64,000 bases of DNA from Nonomuraea thailandensis (GCF_024172165.1 NZ_JAMZEB010000002.1:4609501-4673500); one strand, 5' to 3'; numbered from the stretch's first letter, positions 37,157-45,809 are shown. Translations and numbers: made by a program. Notes: generated from the sequence alone by a model not told the origin.

Positions 37157-37262
37157 TCGGTCCCACGCGTACATGGGGATACGCGACGTGGCCTCGACCG
37201 GTTCGGTCCCGCGCGTACATGGGGATACGCGACGTGACCTCGACCGGTTCGGTCCCGCGCGC
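37157..37262. repeat. Tandem 46-bp repeat, 2.3 copies, with hairpins
   Basis: Units at 37157-37202 and 37203-37248 differ at only two positions (A/G at unit base 9 and G/A at unit base 35). A partial third copy runs to 37262. Each full unit contains the inverted repeat CGCGTA-n8-TACGCG. The array fills the gap between the metal ATPase stop (37305) and the CopD-CtaG start (37120). Confidence 0.9.
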
Positions 37263-37304
37263 AACCCGACGCCGCGCACGACGAGAGAGCGCGAGTGCCG
37301 ATCG

Positions 37305-39269
37305 CTACGAGGCGGCGGCCCGGCGCCAGGCGGCCTGGCGCAGCAGGCGCAGGCCGTTGAGGCCGACGATGACGGTGGAGCCCTCGTGCCCGGCGACGCC
37401 GAGCGGCAGCGGGAGCTCGCCCAGCAGGTCCCAGGCCACCAGCACGGCGATGAACGTGGCCGCGATGACGAGATTGGCCACGATCAGGCGGCGGGCACGG
37501 CGGGCCAGCGCGATCACGGCGGGCACGGCGGCCAGCTCGTCCCGGGTGATGACCGCGTCGGCGGTGTCCAGGGCGAGATCGGAGCCGGTGCGGCCCATCG
37601 CGATGCCGACGTGGGCCGTGGCCAGGGCGGGCGCGTCGTTGACGCCGTCGCCCACCAGCGCCACCCGCGCGCCGCGTTCCTGAAGGTGCCGTACGGCCTG
37701 GACCTTGTGCTCGGGCAGCAACTCGGCGCGGACATCGGCGTCGCGCAGGCCGGCCGCACCGGCCACCCTGGCGGCGGTCCGCGGGTTGTCGCCGGTCAGC
37801 AGCACCGGCGCGGTCCCGGTGACCGCGACGGTGTGGGCGACGGCCGCGGCGGCGCCGGGCCGCACGCGGTCGGCCAGGGCGAGCACCGCGACGGGCTTGC
37901 CGTCCACCCGCATGACCACCGTGCTGTATCCGGCCTCCTCCAGTTCGGCCACCGCCGCGGCGGGCTCGCCGTCCTGCGGCGGGGACGCCGCGGGCCGGCC
38001 GATCTCGACCAGCAGCCCGCCGGCGCGGGCCCGCACGCCGGAACCGGGCACGGCCTCGAACGTCTCCGCGCCGCTCCAGGTCAGCCCCCTGGCCCGAGCG
38101 GCTCGGACGATGGCCTGCCCGAGCGGGTGTTCCGAGCCCTCCTCCGCCGCCGCGGCCAGCGCGAGCAGGGCATCGGCGCCGGTCTCGGCGGTGGGCAGCG
38201 GGCGGAGCTCGGCGAGATGGGGACGGCCCTCGGTGAGGGTGCCGGTCTTGTCGAAGGCGACCTGGGTGACGGTGGCGAGCTGCTCCATCGCCACGGCGGA
38301 CTTGACCAGCACGCCGTTGCGCCCGGCGGTGGCCATGGCGGCCAGCAGCGGCGGCATGGTGGCCAGCACCACCGCGCACGGTGAGGCCACGATCATGAAC
38401 GTCATGGCCCGCAACAGCGCCTCCTGCAGCGGCACGCCCCAGGCCAGCGGCAGCGCGAAGACGGCGAGCGTCGCGGCGACCATGGCGACGGAGTAGCGCT
38501 GCTCGACCTTCTCGATGAACAGCTGCGTGCGGGCCTTGGTGGCGCCGGCCTGCTCGGCCATGGCCACGATGCGGGCGATCACCGTGTCGGCCGCGGGCCG
38601 GGTCACGCGCACCCGCAGCACGCCGACACCGTTGAGGGTGCCGGCGAACACCTCGTCCCCGGGCCGTTTGTCCACCGGCAGGCTCTCGCCGGTGATGGTG
38701 GCCTGGTCGACGTCGCTCGCGCCGGTCTCGACCCGGCCGTCCGCGCCGATGCGCTCGCCGGGGCGCACCACGATGAGCTCGCCCACGTTCAGGGCGGCGG
38801 TGTCGACGACCTCCTCCGCGCCTGTCTCCGTCAGCCGGGTGGCCTGCTCGGGGGCCAGGTCGAGCAGGCCGCGGACGGAGTCCTCGGTGCGTTTGGTCGC
38901 CACGGCCTCCAGCGCGCCGGAGGTGGCGAAGATGACGATGAGCAGCGCGCCGTCGAAGACCTGCCCGATCGCGGCGGCGCCGATGGCGGCGACCACCATG
39001 AGCAGATCGACGTCCAGCGTCCGCTCGCGCAGCGCCCGCAGCCCGGCCAGGCCGGGCTCCCAGCCGCCGGCGGCGTAACAGGCCAGGTACAGCGTCCACC
39101 ACAGCCAGGGAGGGGCCCCGGCGAGCTGGGCGATGCCGCCGGCGGCGAACAGCGCGGTGGCGGCGAGGGCCCAGCGGACCTCGGGCAGGGATCCGGCTCC
39201 GGTCCGCCACCACGTCACGGCGCGGGAGGGTGGAGCGGCCGGGGGCGACGTCCTGACATCAGCAATCAC
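37305..39269 (-). CDS. P1B-4-type heavy-metal-transporting ATPase
   Basis: A 654-residue P-type ATPase. TGES (193-196, actuator), DKTGT (340-344, phosphorylated Asp340) and GDGVNDAPAL are all present. The membrane metal motif is SPC (296-298) instead of CPC, and the last helix carries GHEGSTVIVGLNGLR, the pair that defines the P1B-4 (CoaT/CtpD-like) subgroup exporting Co, Fe or Ni/Zn. There is no N-terminal metal-binding domain, also typical. It starts with GTG at 39269, divergent from an ArsR repressor, with a palindrome between. Confidence 0.93.
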   Translation of the reverse strand: MIADVRTSPPAAPPSRAVTWWRTGAGSLPEVRWALAATALFAAGGIAQLAGAPPWLWWTLYLACYAAGGWEPGLAGLRALRERTLDVDLLMVVAAIGAAAIGQVFDGALLIVIFATSGALEAVATKRTEDSVRGLLDLAPEQATRLTETGAEEVVDTAALNVGELIVVRPGERIGADGRVETGASDVDQATITGESLPVDKRPGDEVFAGTLNGVGVLRVRVTRPAADTVIARIVAMAEQAGATKARTQLFIEKVEQRYSVAMVAATLAVFALPLAWGVPLQEALLRAMTFMIVASPCAVVLATMPPLLAAMATAGRNGVLVKSAVAMEQLATVTQVAFDKTGTLTEGRPHLAELRPLPTAETGADALLALAAAAEEGSEHPLGQAIVRAARARGLTWSGAETFEAVPGSGVRARAGGLLVEIGRPAASPPQDGEPAAAVAELEEAGYSTVVMRVDGKPVAVLALADRVRPGAAAAVAHTVAVTGTAPVLLTGDNPRTAARVAGAAGLRDADVRAELLPEHKVQAVRHLQERGARVALVGDGVNDAPALATAHVGIAMGRTGSDLALDTADAVITRDELAAVPAVIALARRARRLIVANLVIAATFIAVLVAWDLLGELPLPLGVAGHEGSTVIVGLNGLRLLRQAAWRRAAAS

Positions 39270-39283
39270 CGTGCCAGCGTATA

Positions 39284-39305
39284 TGCGTAGCTATGCAGGT
39301 ACGCA
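39284..39305. promoter_or_regulatory. Probable ArsR/SmtB-type metal-responsive operator
   Basis: TGCGTA-n10-TACGCA, a 22-bp inverted repeat, lies within an AT-rich patch containing TATGC repeats, between the divergent P1B-4 ATPase and ArsR genes. This is the usual arrangement for ArsR/SmtB repressors sensing the ATPase's metal. Confidence 0.6.
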
Positions 39306-39324
39306 AGTAGCAGGATTGGGAGGT

Positions 39325-39699
39325 ATGCTGGCGTCCATGCACACGTCGCTGCCCGACTTCGACATGCCCAACGAGGAGCAGGTGCACCTGGCGGCCGAGT
39401 CGTTCCGGCTGCTGTCCGACCCGACCCGCATCAAGATCCTGTGGGCGCTGCTGCAGGGCGAGTCTTCGGTGGCCTGCCTGGCCGAGCTCGCCGACGCCGC
39501 CCCCAGCGCGGTCAGCCAGCACCTGGCCAAGCTCCGGCTGGCCGGGCTGGTCAAGGGCCGCAGGGAAGGCACCTTCGTCTACTACAGCGCCGCCGACGAG
39601 CACGTGCGCCGTCTGCTCACCGAAGGCCTCTTCCACGCCGACCACATCGACCGCGGCGAGAGCGCCTCCCCCGCGCACCGGGCAGGCGCCGTCTCCTGA
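39325..39699 (+). CDS. ArsR/SmtB-family metal-sensing repressor
   Basis: A 124-residue winged-helix repressor. The HTH is in LAELADAAPSAVSQHLAKLRLAGLV, followed by a wing (GRREGTFVYYS) and a C-terminal helix with HVRRLL and FHADHID. His-rich C-terminal residues of this kind bind Ni/Co in NmtR/KmtR-type sensors, though the ligand set is not certain. The start could be 39325 or 39337. Divergent from the P1B-4 ATPase, it probably derepresses that exporter under metal excess. Confidence 0.9.
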   Translation: MLASMHTSLPDFDMPNEEQVHLAAESFRLLSDPTRIKILWALLQGESSVACLAELADAAPSAVSQHLAKLRLAGLVKGRREGTFVYYSAADEHVRRLLTEGLFHADHIDRGESASPAHRAGAVS

Positions 39700-39706
39700 A
39701 CCGGCG

Positions 39707-40948
39707 TCATCGGGTCGTCCCGCGTCCTGTACGACGGCGCCCACGGAGCAGCCGGCCGCCGAGGAGGGCCGCGCAGGAGCCGACGGTCAGCAGCCCGCCG
39801 GTGAGGAACGCGCCCCGCACCCCGGCGAGCGGCAGGACCAGCGCCCCGATCGCGGCCCCCGCCGCGATGCCGGCGTTGTAGGCGCCGGAGTTCGCCGCCA
39901 GGGCGAGGTCGGTGCGGCCCGGCGCGCAGTGCAGCATCGCGTTCTGCGTGGCCATGAACACCGGCCCGAGCGCACCGCCCATCAGCATCAGGAACACCAC
40001 CGCCGCCGGCTGATGAGCGCCGAACGCGTACAGGCCGAGCATGCCTCCCGCCTGCGCGGCCACGGCGGCAGCCAGCGCGGGCTGCGGAAAGCGGTCCAGG
40101 AACGCCCCGGTGACGCTCACCCCGGCCAGGCACGCGACGCCGAACCCCACGAACAGGACGCTGACCGTGCCCGGGGAGAACCCGCTCACCTCGCCCAGGA
40201 AGATGACGATGTAGGTGTATCCCGTGAACGCCCCGGTGGCGGACAAGGCTCCGGCCGCCAGCACCGTCCCGAACCGCCGCGCGTCGGGGCTGGTCGCGTA
40301 GGCGGCGGGCTCCTCTTCCGGGCGCGACGTCGGCAGCAGAACGGCGATCGTCACCAGGCAGACGAGCCCCAGAGCCGCCAGCAGGGCGATGGGCACCTGC
40401 CAGTGGCTCTGCCGGCCCAGCCAGGTGCCGGCGGGAACACCGAGCACGAGGGCGAGCGAGCCGGCGACGGACAGCGCCCCGACCACCCGCCCCCGGGCCT
40501 CGGGCGCGAACAGGCCCACCGCGACCGGCCCCATCACGGCCCAGAACAGCGCCTGGGCGAGCGCGGTCAGCAGCCGCGCCAGGAGGAGCTGCCAGTAGGC
40601 GGTGGCCAGCGCCGCCACGAGGCTGGACACCACGAGCGCGGCCAGCAGTCCCGTGAGCACATGGCGCCGGGGTACGGCCCGCATGACGTGGGCGATCGGC
40701 ACGGACGCGACGGCCACCGTCACGCCGTAACCGGTGACCAGGAGACCGACCGCCGACAGGGACACCCGCAGGTCTTCGGAGATGAGCTCCAGGAGGCCGA
40801 CCGGCAGGTTCTCCGCGGTGTTGAAGGTGAGGGCCGCCAGCATCAGAGCTGCGAGCACCGCATGCCTGTGCCATGGAGCCGGCTGTCGCGCGATCTTCCG
40901 ATCGCTTCCCGGTCTCGCGCATCGCGCCTGCTCAGTGGCACCGTCCAT
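39707..40948 (-). CDS. MFS transporter, DHA1 type
   Basis: A 413-residue exporter with 12 predicted helices, resembling the AraJ/CmlA-like DHA1 group (AALTFNTAENLPVGLLELI, PAGTWLGRQSHWQVPI). ATG 40948 gives an N-terminus of about 30 soluble residues before helix 1; a start 36 bp upstream is possible. Convergent with the ArsR gene (7-bp gap). No local regulator. Function is probably efflux of a drug or sugar. Confidence 0.9.
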   Translation of the reverse strand: MDGATEQARCARPGSDRKIARQPAPWHRHAVLAALMLAALTFNTAENLPVGLLELISEDLRVSLSAVGLLVTGYGVTVAVASVPIAHVMRAVPRRHVLTGLLAALVVSSLVAALATAYWQLLLARLLTALAQALFWAVMGPVAVGLFAPEARGRVVGALSVAGSLALVLGVPAGTWLGRQSHWQVPIALLAALGLVCLVTIAVLLPTSRPEEEPAAYATSPDARRFGTVLAAGALSATGAFTGYTYIVIFLGEVSGFSPGTVSVLFVGFGVACLAGVSVTGAFLDRFPQPALAAAVAAQAGGMLGLYAFGAHQPAAVVFLMLMGGALGPVFMATQNAMLHCAPGRTDLALAANSGAYNAGIAAGAAIGALVLPLAGVRGAFLTGGLLTVGSCAALLGGRLLRGRRRTGRGTTR

Positions 40949-41064
40949 ACGGATACCCCACCAAGCCCGCCGGCCCCGCCGCAACCGGATTCAGCCGCGG
41001 GCGGCGGACCGCCGTCCGGCGCGCGCCGATGGCCTTGGTGATGGAGGCGGGGCTGACCGCCTCA

Positions 41065-41889
41065 TCATCCTGGCCCCGCCGACCCGGGCAGGAACGCGGC
41101 GGCCGCGCTGGACAGGAGCGGCCCGAGGATCACCAGGCCCGTCTGCAGGTCGGTCATGAGGTTGTGGTCGACCTCCAGGACCTGCTCCAGCTTCATGCGC
41201 TCCTCGGCCCGGCCGAGCACCGTCGCGGCGTCGTCGGCGTCCCGGAGCGGCACCAGTTCGTCGCACAGGCGGTGGCCGGCCTCGCGCAGCGCGGCGCGGG
41301 CCGGACCGTACGCCAGGGCCACCAGCAACGACCCGGTGCCGCCGAAGATCAGGATGATCCCGCGCGACGACAACGGGGCGGGAGAGGCGCCGAGCGCGAG
41401 CGTCGCCAGGGCCACCAGCGAGCCGACCGCGCCCAGCAGCCGCCGCAGCAGCCGCCGGAAGGCGATCAGCGCGGCCACCCGCGCGCCTGGCCCGCCGTCC
41501 AGCGCCCCGGCCGACCGGCGGATGCCCGACATCGTCATCGTGACCGGAAGGGCGCCCAAGCACGCGATCACCGAGAGCCCCCAGCCCCGCCAGCCCGCGC
41601 GCGTGCCCGGGGAGACGATCAGGGCGAGCACGACCAGCAGGAGGGCCACCAGAACCAGGGCGCCGAGCGGCCGGGCCACCTCGCGGACGCGTACGGGGCA
41701 CACGGCCGCCAGCTCTCTCCAGCGCTGGACACCATGGGCGAACACGGCGCCGGAGGCGGCGCTGAGCGCCAGGGCGAGGGCCGCCCACACCTCCCACCCC
41801 GCGGCCGCCTTGTAGGCGGACGTGAGCACGATCGCCGAGCCGAGTGCGAGCGCCGTCACGACGGCGACCGGTCGGAGCACGGGTACCAC
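41065..41889 (-). CDS. Hypothetical integral membrane protein
   Basis: A 274-residue protein with about six hydrophobic stretches (for example LRPVAVVTALALGSAIVL, VRPLGALVLVALLLVVLAL and GIILIFGGTGSLLVALAY). A soluble acidic segment (LCDELVPLRDADDAATVL) precedes the final helix. No family recognised. It stands between the MFS gene and the SDR gene on the same strand, and no regulation is visible. Confidence 0.65.
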   Translation of the reverse strand: MVPVLRPVAVVTALALGSAIVLTSAYKAAAGWEVWAALALALSAASGAVFAHGVQRWRELAAVCPVRVREVARPLGALVLVALLLVVLALIVSPGTRAGWRGWGLSVIACLGALPVTMTMSGIRRSAGALDGGPGARVAALIAFRRLLRRLLGAVGSLVALATLALGASPAPLSSRGIILIFGGTGSLLVALAYGPARAALREAGHRLCDELVPLRDADDAATVLGRAEERMKLEQVLEVDHNLMTDLQTGLVILGPLLSSAAAAFLPGSAGPG

Positions 41890-41960
41890 CCCCCGCCACG
41901 GGTCGGAGCCGGGCGGCGATCCTGTCAGACGCTCCGGCCGGTGTCCATACCGGCCACCCG

Positions 41961-42018
41961 CGCACCGTGGTCTCAGAAGGCGCCGCGCACCGTTCTCTCA
42001 GAAGGCGCCCCGCACCGT
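41961..42018. repeat. 25-bp direct repeat spanning the SDR stop codon
   Basis: The block TCTCAGAAGGCGCC followed by CGCACCGT occurs at 41971 and again at 41996 (one internal difference), with a partial third CGCACCGT upstream at 41961. The downstream copy encodes the last residues and stop of the SDR gene, so the gene's 3' end has been duplicated. Confidence 0.8.
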
Positions 42019-42798
42019 GCCACCGTCGACCCGGATCGTCGCGCCGCTGATGTACTCGGCGTACGGGCCGCACAGGTAGGCGACGGCCCCCGCGATCTCG
42101 TCCGGCCTGCCGTAACGCACCCGATCGTTGGGCACGATCTCGCGGACCGAGTTGTACTCGATCTCTTCCCAGGTCTCACCCCAGCCGCGGCCGGGCGACA
42201 GCTTGACCAGGAAGTCCCGCACGGCCGGGACGAGGATCGCGCCGGGCGCCACGACGTTGGAGGTGACGCGGGTGCCGGCCAGCTCGCGGGCGAGCGAGAC
42301 GGCCAGGTTGTGCCGGGCCGCGAGCGAGGCGTTGTAGTGCGGGTGGCCGCTGAACGGCTGGGTGGCCAGGCCGCCGCCGATGGTGATCACCCGCCCGTAG
42401 TCGCGTTCCCGCATGAGGGGGACGAGGCGCTGGATCATCCGCACGCCGGACACGACGTTGATGTTGTAGGTGTCCTGCCAGATGTCCGGAGTGGCGTCGG
42501 TCCAGCTCAGGTGCTCGTAGGCGCCGGCGTTGTTGACCAGGACGTCGATGGCGCCGCCGGCCAGCGCGGCCCCGGCCGTCGCGTCCGCGCCGGCGTCGGT
42601 GGCCAGGTCGCCCACCGCGATCGAGGCGTTGCCGCCGTCGCTGGTGATGGAGTCGGCGACGGCCTGGGCCCGCTCGGCGCTGCGGCCGTGGATCACGACG
42701 GCGGCGCCTTCCCGGGCGAGGAGCCGGGCCGTGGCCTCACCGAGCCCGGACGTCGACCCGGTGATCAGCGCGCGACGTCCGTTGAGCTGCAGATTCAT
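41998..42798 (-). CDS. SDR-family oxidoreductase
   Basis: A 266-residue classical SDR: TGSTSGLG cofactor motif, NNAGAY, and an active-site region with ITIGGG instead of the usual Ser-containing ISS. HYNASLAARHN occupies the YxxxK region but reads Y-N-A-S-L, lacking the lysine at the normal +4 position. It could therefore be an atypical or weakly active member. It is divergent from a TetR gene with two operators between them. Confidence 0.85.
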   Translation of the reverse strand: MNLQLNGRRALITGSTSGLGEATARLLAREGAAVVIHGRSAERAQAVADSITSDGGNASIAVGDLATDAGADATAGAALAGGAIDVLVNNAGAYEHLSWTDATPDIWQDTYNINVVSGVRMIQRLVPLMRERDYGRVITIGGGLATQPFSGHPHYNASLAARHNLAVSLARELAGTRVTSNVVAPGAILVPAVRDFLVKLSPGRGWGETWEEIEYNSVREIVPNDRVRYGRPDEIAGAVAYLCGPYAEYISGATIRVDGGTVRGAF

Positions 42799-42820
42799 CA
42801 GGATTCCTTCGAGTCACACT

Positions 42821-42840
42821 TTGTCTACACTCGTAGACTA
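42821..42840. promoter_or_regulatory. TetR operator O1
   Basis: TTGTCTAC-ACTC-GTAGACTA: an 8-4-8 palindrome, 7 of 8 positions matching, with a perfect GTCTAC/GTAGAC core. It lies in the 75-bp gap between the divergent SDR and TetR genes. Confidence 0.65.
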
Positions 42841-42847
42841 GCACCTC

Positions 42848-42867
42848 AAGTTAACACCTGTAGACTT
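42848..42867. promoter_or_regulatory. TetR operator O2
   Basis: AAGTTAAC-ACCT-GTAGACTT has the same 8-4-8 form as O1 (6 of 8 matches, shared GTAGACT half). It is centred 27 bp from O1 and close to the TetR start, which fits autoregulation. Confidence 0.5.
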
Positions 42868-42873
42868 GCCTTC

Positions 42874-43449
42874 ATGACGCGCCTCACCGCCCGGCCGCGC
42901 AATGCCGCGGCCACCCGGCAGGCCATCCTGACCTCGGCGATCACGGCCTTCACCCGGCACGGCTACGACGGCGTGGGCGTCCGCGACATCGCCGCGGACG
43001 CGGGAGTGACCGCGATGCTCGTCAACCGCTATTTCGGCTCCAAGGAGGGGCTGTTCACCGAGGTGGTGGACGTCTGCTTCGCGGAGCCCACGATGGTCCC
43101 GCCCGATCCGGGCGATCTGGCGGCCGAGACCGCCCGTGCCCTGGTGGCCCGCACCGCCCTCGATGCGGACCATCTCGGGCCGTTCGAGCTGATGCTCAAG
43201 TCCGCGGCCAACCCGAGAGCGGCGGAAGTCATCCGCGCCGGCATCGCCAGGCACGTGGGCGCCCGGTTCACCGCCGCCCTGGACGGTCCCCAAGCCGGGG
43301 AACGCGCCGAGCTGGGGCTCGCCCTCCTGGCGGGTACCTGGCTGATGCGCCGGCTCATCGGCACCCCGGCGCTGCGCGAGGCCGATCCCGACCTGCTGGC
43401 GGCTCAGATCACCCGCATGCTGGCGGTGGTCGTCGAACCGCCTGCCTAG
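42874..43449 (+). CDS. TetR-family transcriptional regulator
   Basis: A 191-residue TetR repressor with an N-terminal HTH (residues 14-60, VRDIAADAGVTAMLVNRYFGSKEGLF). The C-terminal domain is of the TetR_C_33-like kind (ends AAQITRMLAVVVEPP). It is divergent from the SDR gene and shares the operator pair, so it most likely represses both. The following DGPF/ECF42 genes start 127 bp downstream and look independent. Confidence 0.92.
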   Translation: MTRLTARPRNAAATRQAILTSAITAFTRHGYDGVGVRDIAADAGVTAMLVNRYFGSKEGLFTEVVDVCFAEPTMVPPDPGDLAAETARALVARTALDADHLGPFELMLKSAANPRAAEVIRAGIARHVGARFTAALDGPQAGERAELGLALLAGTWLMRRLIGTPALREADPDLLAAQITRMLAVVVEPPA

Positions 43450-43576
43450 GTGGCGGCCCGTCACGCGGACCGGCCTTCGCGAGAAGAAGTCACTGAGCCG
43501 TGTCGATCCGCGGGCCGCTCGTTCGACAAGTGGGTGCGCGGGCCGAGGGACGGCCCCGCCGGACGAGGAGAACACG

Positions 43577-43948
43577 ATGCCGAAGTACCTGCTGATCATG
43601 CGGGGCACCGACGAGTCGAACGCGGCCATGATGGCCGGCATCGAGGAGATGATGGCCAGGACCCACCGGTTCATCGAGGAGATGGTCAAGGCCGGCGTGC
43701 TGCTGGCGGCGGAAGGGCTGGACGACCCGGGCCAGGGCGTCGTGGTCGACTTCAGCGGCGAGGCCCCGGTGGTCACGGACGGGCCCTACGGCGAGACCAA
43801 GGAGCTGTTCGGCGGCTTCTTCCTGCTCGACGTCGCCTCGAAGCAGGAGGCGGTCGAGTGGGCCAAGCGGGTTCCGGCGGCACGGGGGGCCAAGGTCGAG
43901 GTCCGGCGGGTGCCCGGGAGCGACGAGGTCCCGCAGGCCGGCGAGTGA
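43577..43948 (+). CDS. DGPF/YCII-domain protein
   Basis: A 123-residue protein of the YCII-related family, with the signature DGPYGETKELFGGFFLLDV (DGPF motif). In actinobacteria such genes are found directly beside ECF42 sigma factors and are thought to be part of their regulation or target set. It precedes the sigma gene by 43 bp on the same strand, which is exactly this association. Start ATG has GAGGAG upstream. Confidence 0.92.
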   Translation: MPKYLLIMRGTDESNAAMMAGIEEMMARTHRFIEEMVKAGVLLAAEGLDDPGQGVVVDFSGEAPVVTDGPYGETKELFGGFFLLDVASKQEAVEWAKRVPAARGAKVEVRRVPGSDEVPQAGE

Positions 43949-43991
43949 TCATCGAGGAGCGGGCCGGGCGCGGGAACGGCGGCCGGAGCTG

Positions 43992-45206
43992 ATGGGCCCG
44001 GCCGAGGTCGAGGCCGTCTGGCGGATCGAGTCGGCGCGGATCGTCGCCGCGCTGACCCGGTTCACCGGCGATTTCGGGCTGGCCGAGGACGCGGCCCAGG
44101 AGGCGGTGGCCGAGGCGCTGGTGTCGTGGCCGCTCGCCCCTCCGGCGAACCCGGCCGGCTGGTTGAGGGCCACGGCCCGGCGGCGGGCGATCGACGCGAT
44201 CCGCCGCCGGGCCGCCCTCCAGGACCGATACGCCCTGCTGGCGGCCGGCTCGGCGCCTGCCGGCGAAGTGGATCCCGACAGGATCGATGACGACGTGCTG
44301 GCGCTGATGTTCATCAGCTGCCACCCGGTGCTCTCCCCCGAGGCCCGGGTCGCGCTGACCCTGCGCGTGGTCGGCGGCCTGTCCAGCGAGGAGATCGCGC
44401 GCGCGTTCCTCGTACCCGTGCCGACCGTGCAGGCCCGCATCACCCGGGGCAAGAAGACGATCGCGGCGGCCGGGGTGCCGTTCGAGCTGCCGCCGGCCGA
44501 CGAGCGCAGGCAGCGGCTGGGCGGCGTGCTCAGCGTCCTCTACGTGATCTTCACGGAGGGCTCGACGGCCACGTCGGGCGACCGGCTGCTGCGCCCCGAG
44601 CTCGCGTACGAGGCGATCCGGCTGGCCCGCACGCTGGCCGCGTTGCAGCCGGACGAGCCGGAGGTGCACGGCCTGCTGGCGTTGTGCGAGCTGACGGCCG
44701 CGCGCTTCCCGGCCAGGACCGCCCCGGACGGATCGCCGGTCCTGCTCGACGAGCAGGACCGGCGGCGGTGGGACTTCTCGGCGATCCACCGCGGGCTGGC
44801 CGCGCTGGCCAAGGCGGCGGCCCGCGGCCTCGGCCCCTACGGCCTGCAGGCCGCGATCGCCGCCACCCACGCGTCGGCGCCCTCGGTCGAGGCGACCGAC
44901 TGGGACCGGATCGTGGTGCTCTACGAGGCGCTCGGCCGGGTCGCGCCCTCGCCGGTGGTCGAGCTCAACCGGGCCGTCGCCGTCGCCATGGCCTCGGGGC
45001 CGGCGCAGGCCCTGGCCCTCGTGGACGAGCTGATCGCCTCGGGCCGGCTCGCGGGCTCGCACCTGGTTCCGTCCGTACGCGGTGAGCTGCTGGCCCGGCT
45101 CGGACGGCGGCCGGAGGCGCGCGCCGAGCTGGAACTGGCGGCCCGGCTGTGCGCCAACCAGCGCGAACGCTCGGTGCTGCTGCGCAAGGCGGCCGAACTG
45201 AGCTGA
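43992..45206 (+). CDS. ECF-type RNA polymerase sigma factor, ECF42 group
   Basis: A 404-residue sigma factor. Sigma-2 region: FGLAEDAAQEAVAEALVSW then ARRRAIDAIRRR. Sigma-4 region: LTLRVVGGLSSEEIARAFLVPVPTVQARITRGKK. A long C-terminal extension of tetratricopeptide-like helices (about 190-404, including YEALGRVAPSPVVELNRAVAVA) is the hallmark of ECF42. There is no anti-sigma gene; in this group activity is governed by the C-terminal extension. The DGPF partner is encoded just upstream. Confidence 0.93.
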   Translation: MGPAEVEAVWRIESARIVAALTRFTGDFGLAEDAAQEAVAEALVSWPLAPPANPAGWLRATARRRAIDAIRRRAALQDRYALLAAGSAPAGEVDPDRIDDDVLALMFISCHPVLSPEARVALTLRVVGGLSSEEIARAFLVPVPTVQARITRGKKTIAAAGVPFELPPADERRQRLGGVLSVLYVIFTEGSTATSGDRLLRPELAYEAIRLARTLAALQPDEPEVHGLLALCELTAARFPARTAPDGSPVLLDEQDRRRWDFSAIHRGLAALAKAAARGLGPYGLQAAIAATHASAPSVEATDWDRIVVLYEALGRVAPSPVVELNRAVAVAMASGPAQALALVDELIASGRLAGSHLVPSVRGELLARLGRRPEARAELELAARLCANQRERSVLLRKAAELS

Positions 45207-45355
45207 CGTGGGCTTGCCCGGCCGGCCGCTCGTCCGGCTCGGCGGAAGCCGTCAGCATCAGGCCTGCGGCGCCCAGGTGCAGTCATCTGACCGATTGCCG
45301 CCGGGCCCCGCGGATCTAGCGTCGACCCCACGACCACGAGCCGGAAGGATTCGCG

Positions 45356-45430
45356 ATGCACCACCTGAGCACGGCCGACGCCACGCAGATCGCCGACCAC
45401 GCCCTCGTCAGGGCCCTGGACCGCCCCTGA
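45356..45430 (+). CDS. Possible 24-residue leader peptide
   Basis: ATG 45356 follows GGAAGG and encodes MHHLSTADATQIADHALVRA plus a few residues before TGA. It ends about 58 bp before the WhiB start. Codon use is consistent with coding, and the ribosome binding site is good, but no family is recognised. It may be a leader of the WhiB operon or a chance frame. Confidence 0.35.
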   Translation: MHHLSTADATQIADHALVRALDRP

Positions 45431-45488
45431 TGTCGGGGCCGGTTCCCGCGGCCCCTGACCGCGGAGGCCGACCCCGGGAGGGACTCGC

Positions 45489-45809
45489 ATGATCGAGATC
45501 AGTCTGCGCTGGGCGGACCGGGCCGCGTGCGGCACGCACGACCCGGACCTGTTCTTCCCGCTGGCCTGGGAGACCCTCAGCACGGCCCAGGCCGCCGACG
45601 TCCGGAGCATCTGTGCCGCCTGCGCCGTCCGGCGCCCCTGCCTCGAATGGGCGCTGGCCACCGGCGAGGCGGACGGCATGTGGGGCGGCGTCACTCCCAG
45701 GGAGCGCCGCCGGATGAGGGCCGCCCGCAACCTCCGCACCCCGCCAGAAGCACCCGCACCCCACGCACTCGCCCGACAGCGCACACCGGAAAGGCCGGCA
45801 TCCGCATGA
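45489..45809 (+). CDS. WhiB-family Fe-S transcription factor
   Basis: A 106-residue WhiB-like protein. Cysteines at 14, 42, 45 and 51 (C-x27-C-x2-C-x5-C) bind a 4Fe-4S cluster, followed by the GMWGG turn and a basic C-terminal stretch (RERRRMRAARN). It works with the primary sigma factor in redox or stress-responsive transcription. Start follows GGGAGG. Its stop overlaps the next small gene by 4 bp (ATGA), so it heads an operon leading to a Dps protein. Confidence 0.95.
   Translation: MIEISLRWADRAACGTHDPDLFFPLAWETLSTAQAADVRSICAACAVRRPCLEWALATGEADGMWGGVTPRERRRMRAARNLRTPPEAPAPHALARQRTPERPASA

Noticed and set aside
37157..37262. CRISPR array
   Set aside because: The units are directly adjacent with no spacers, only 2.3 copies, and no cas genes are nearby.
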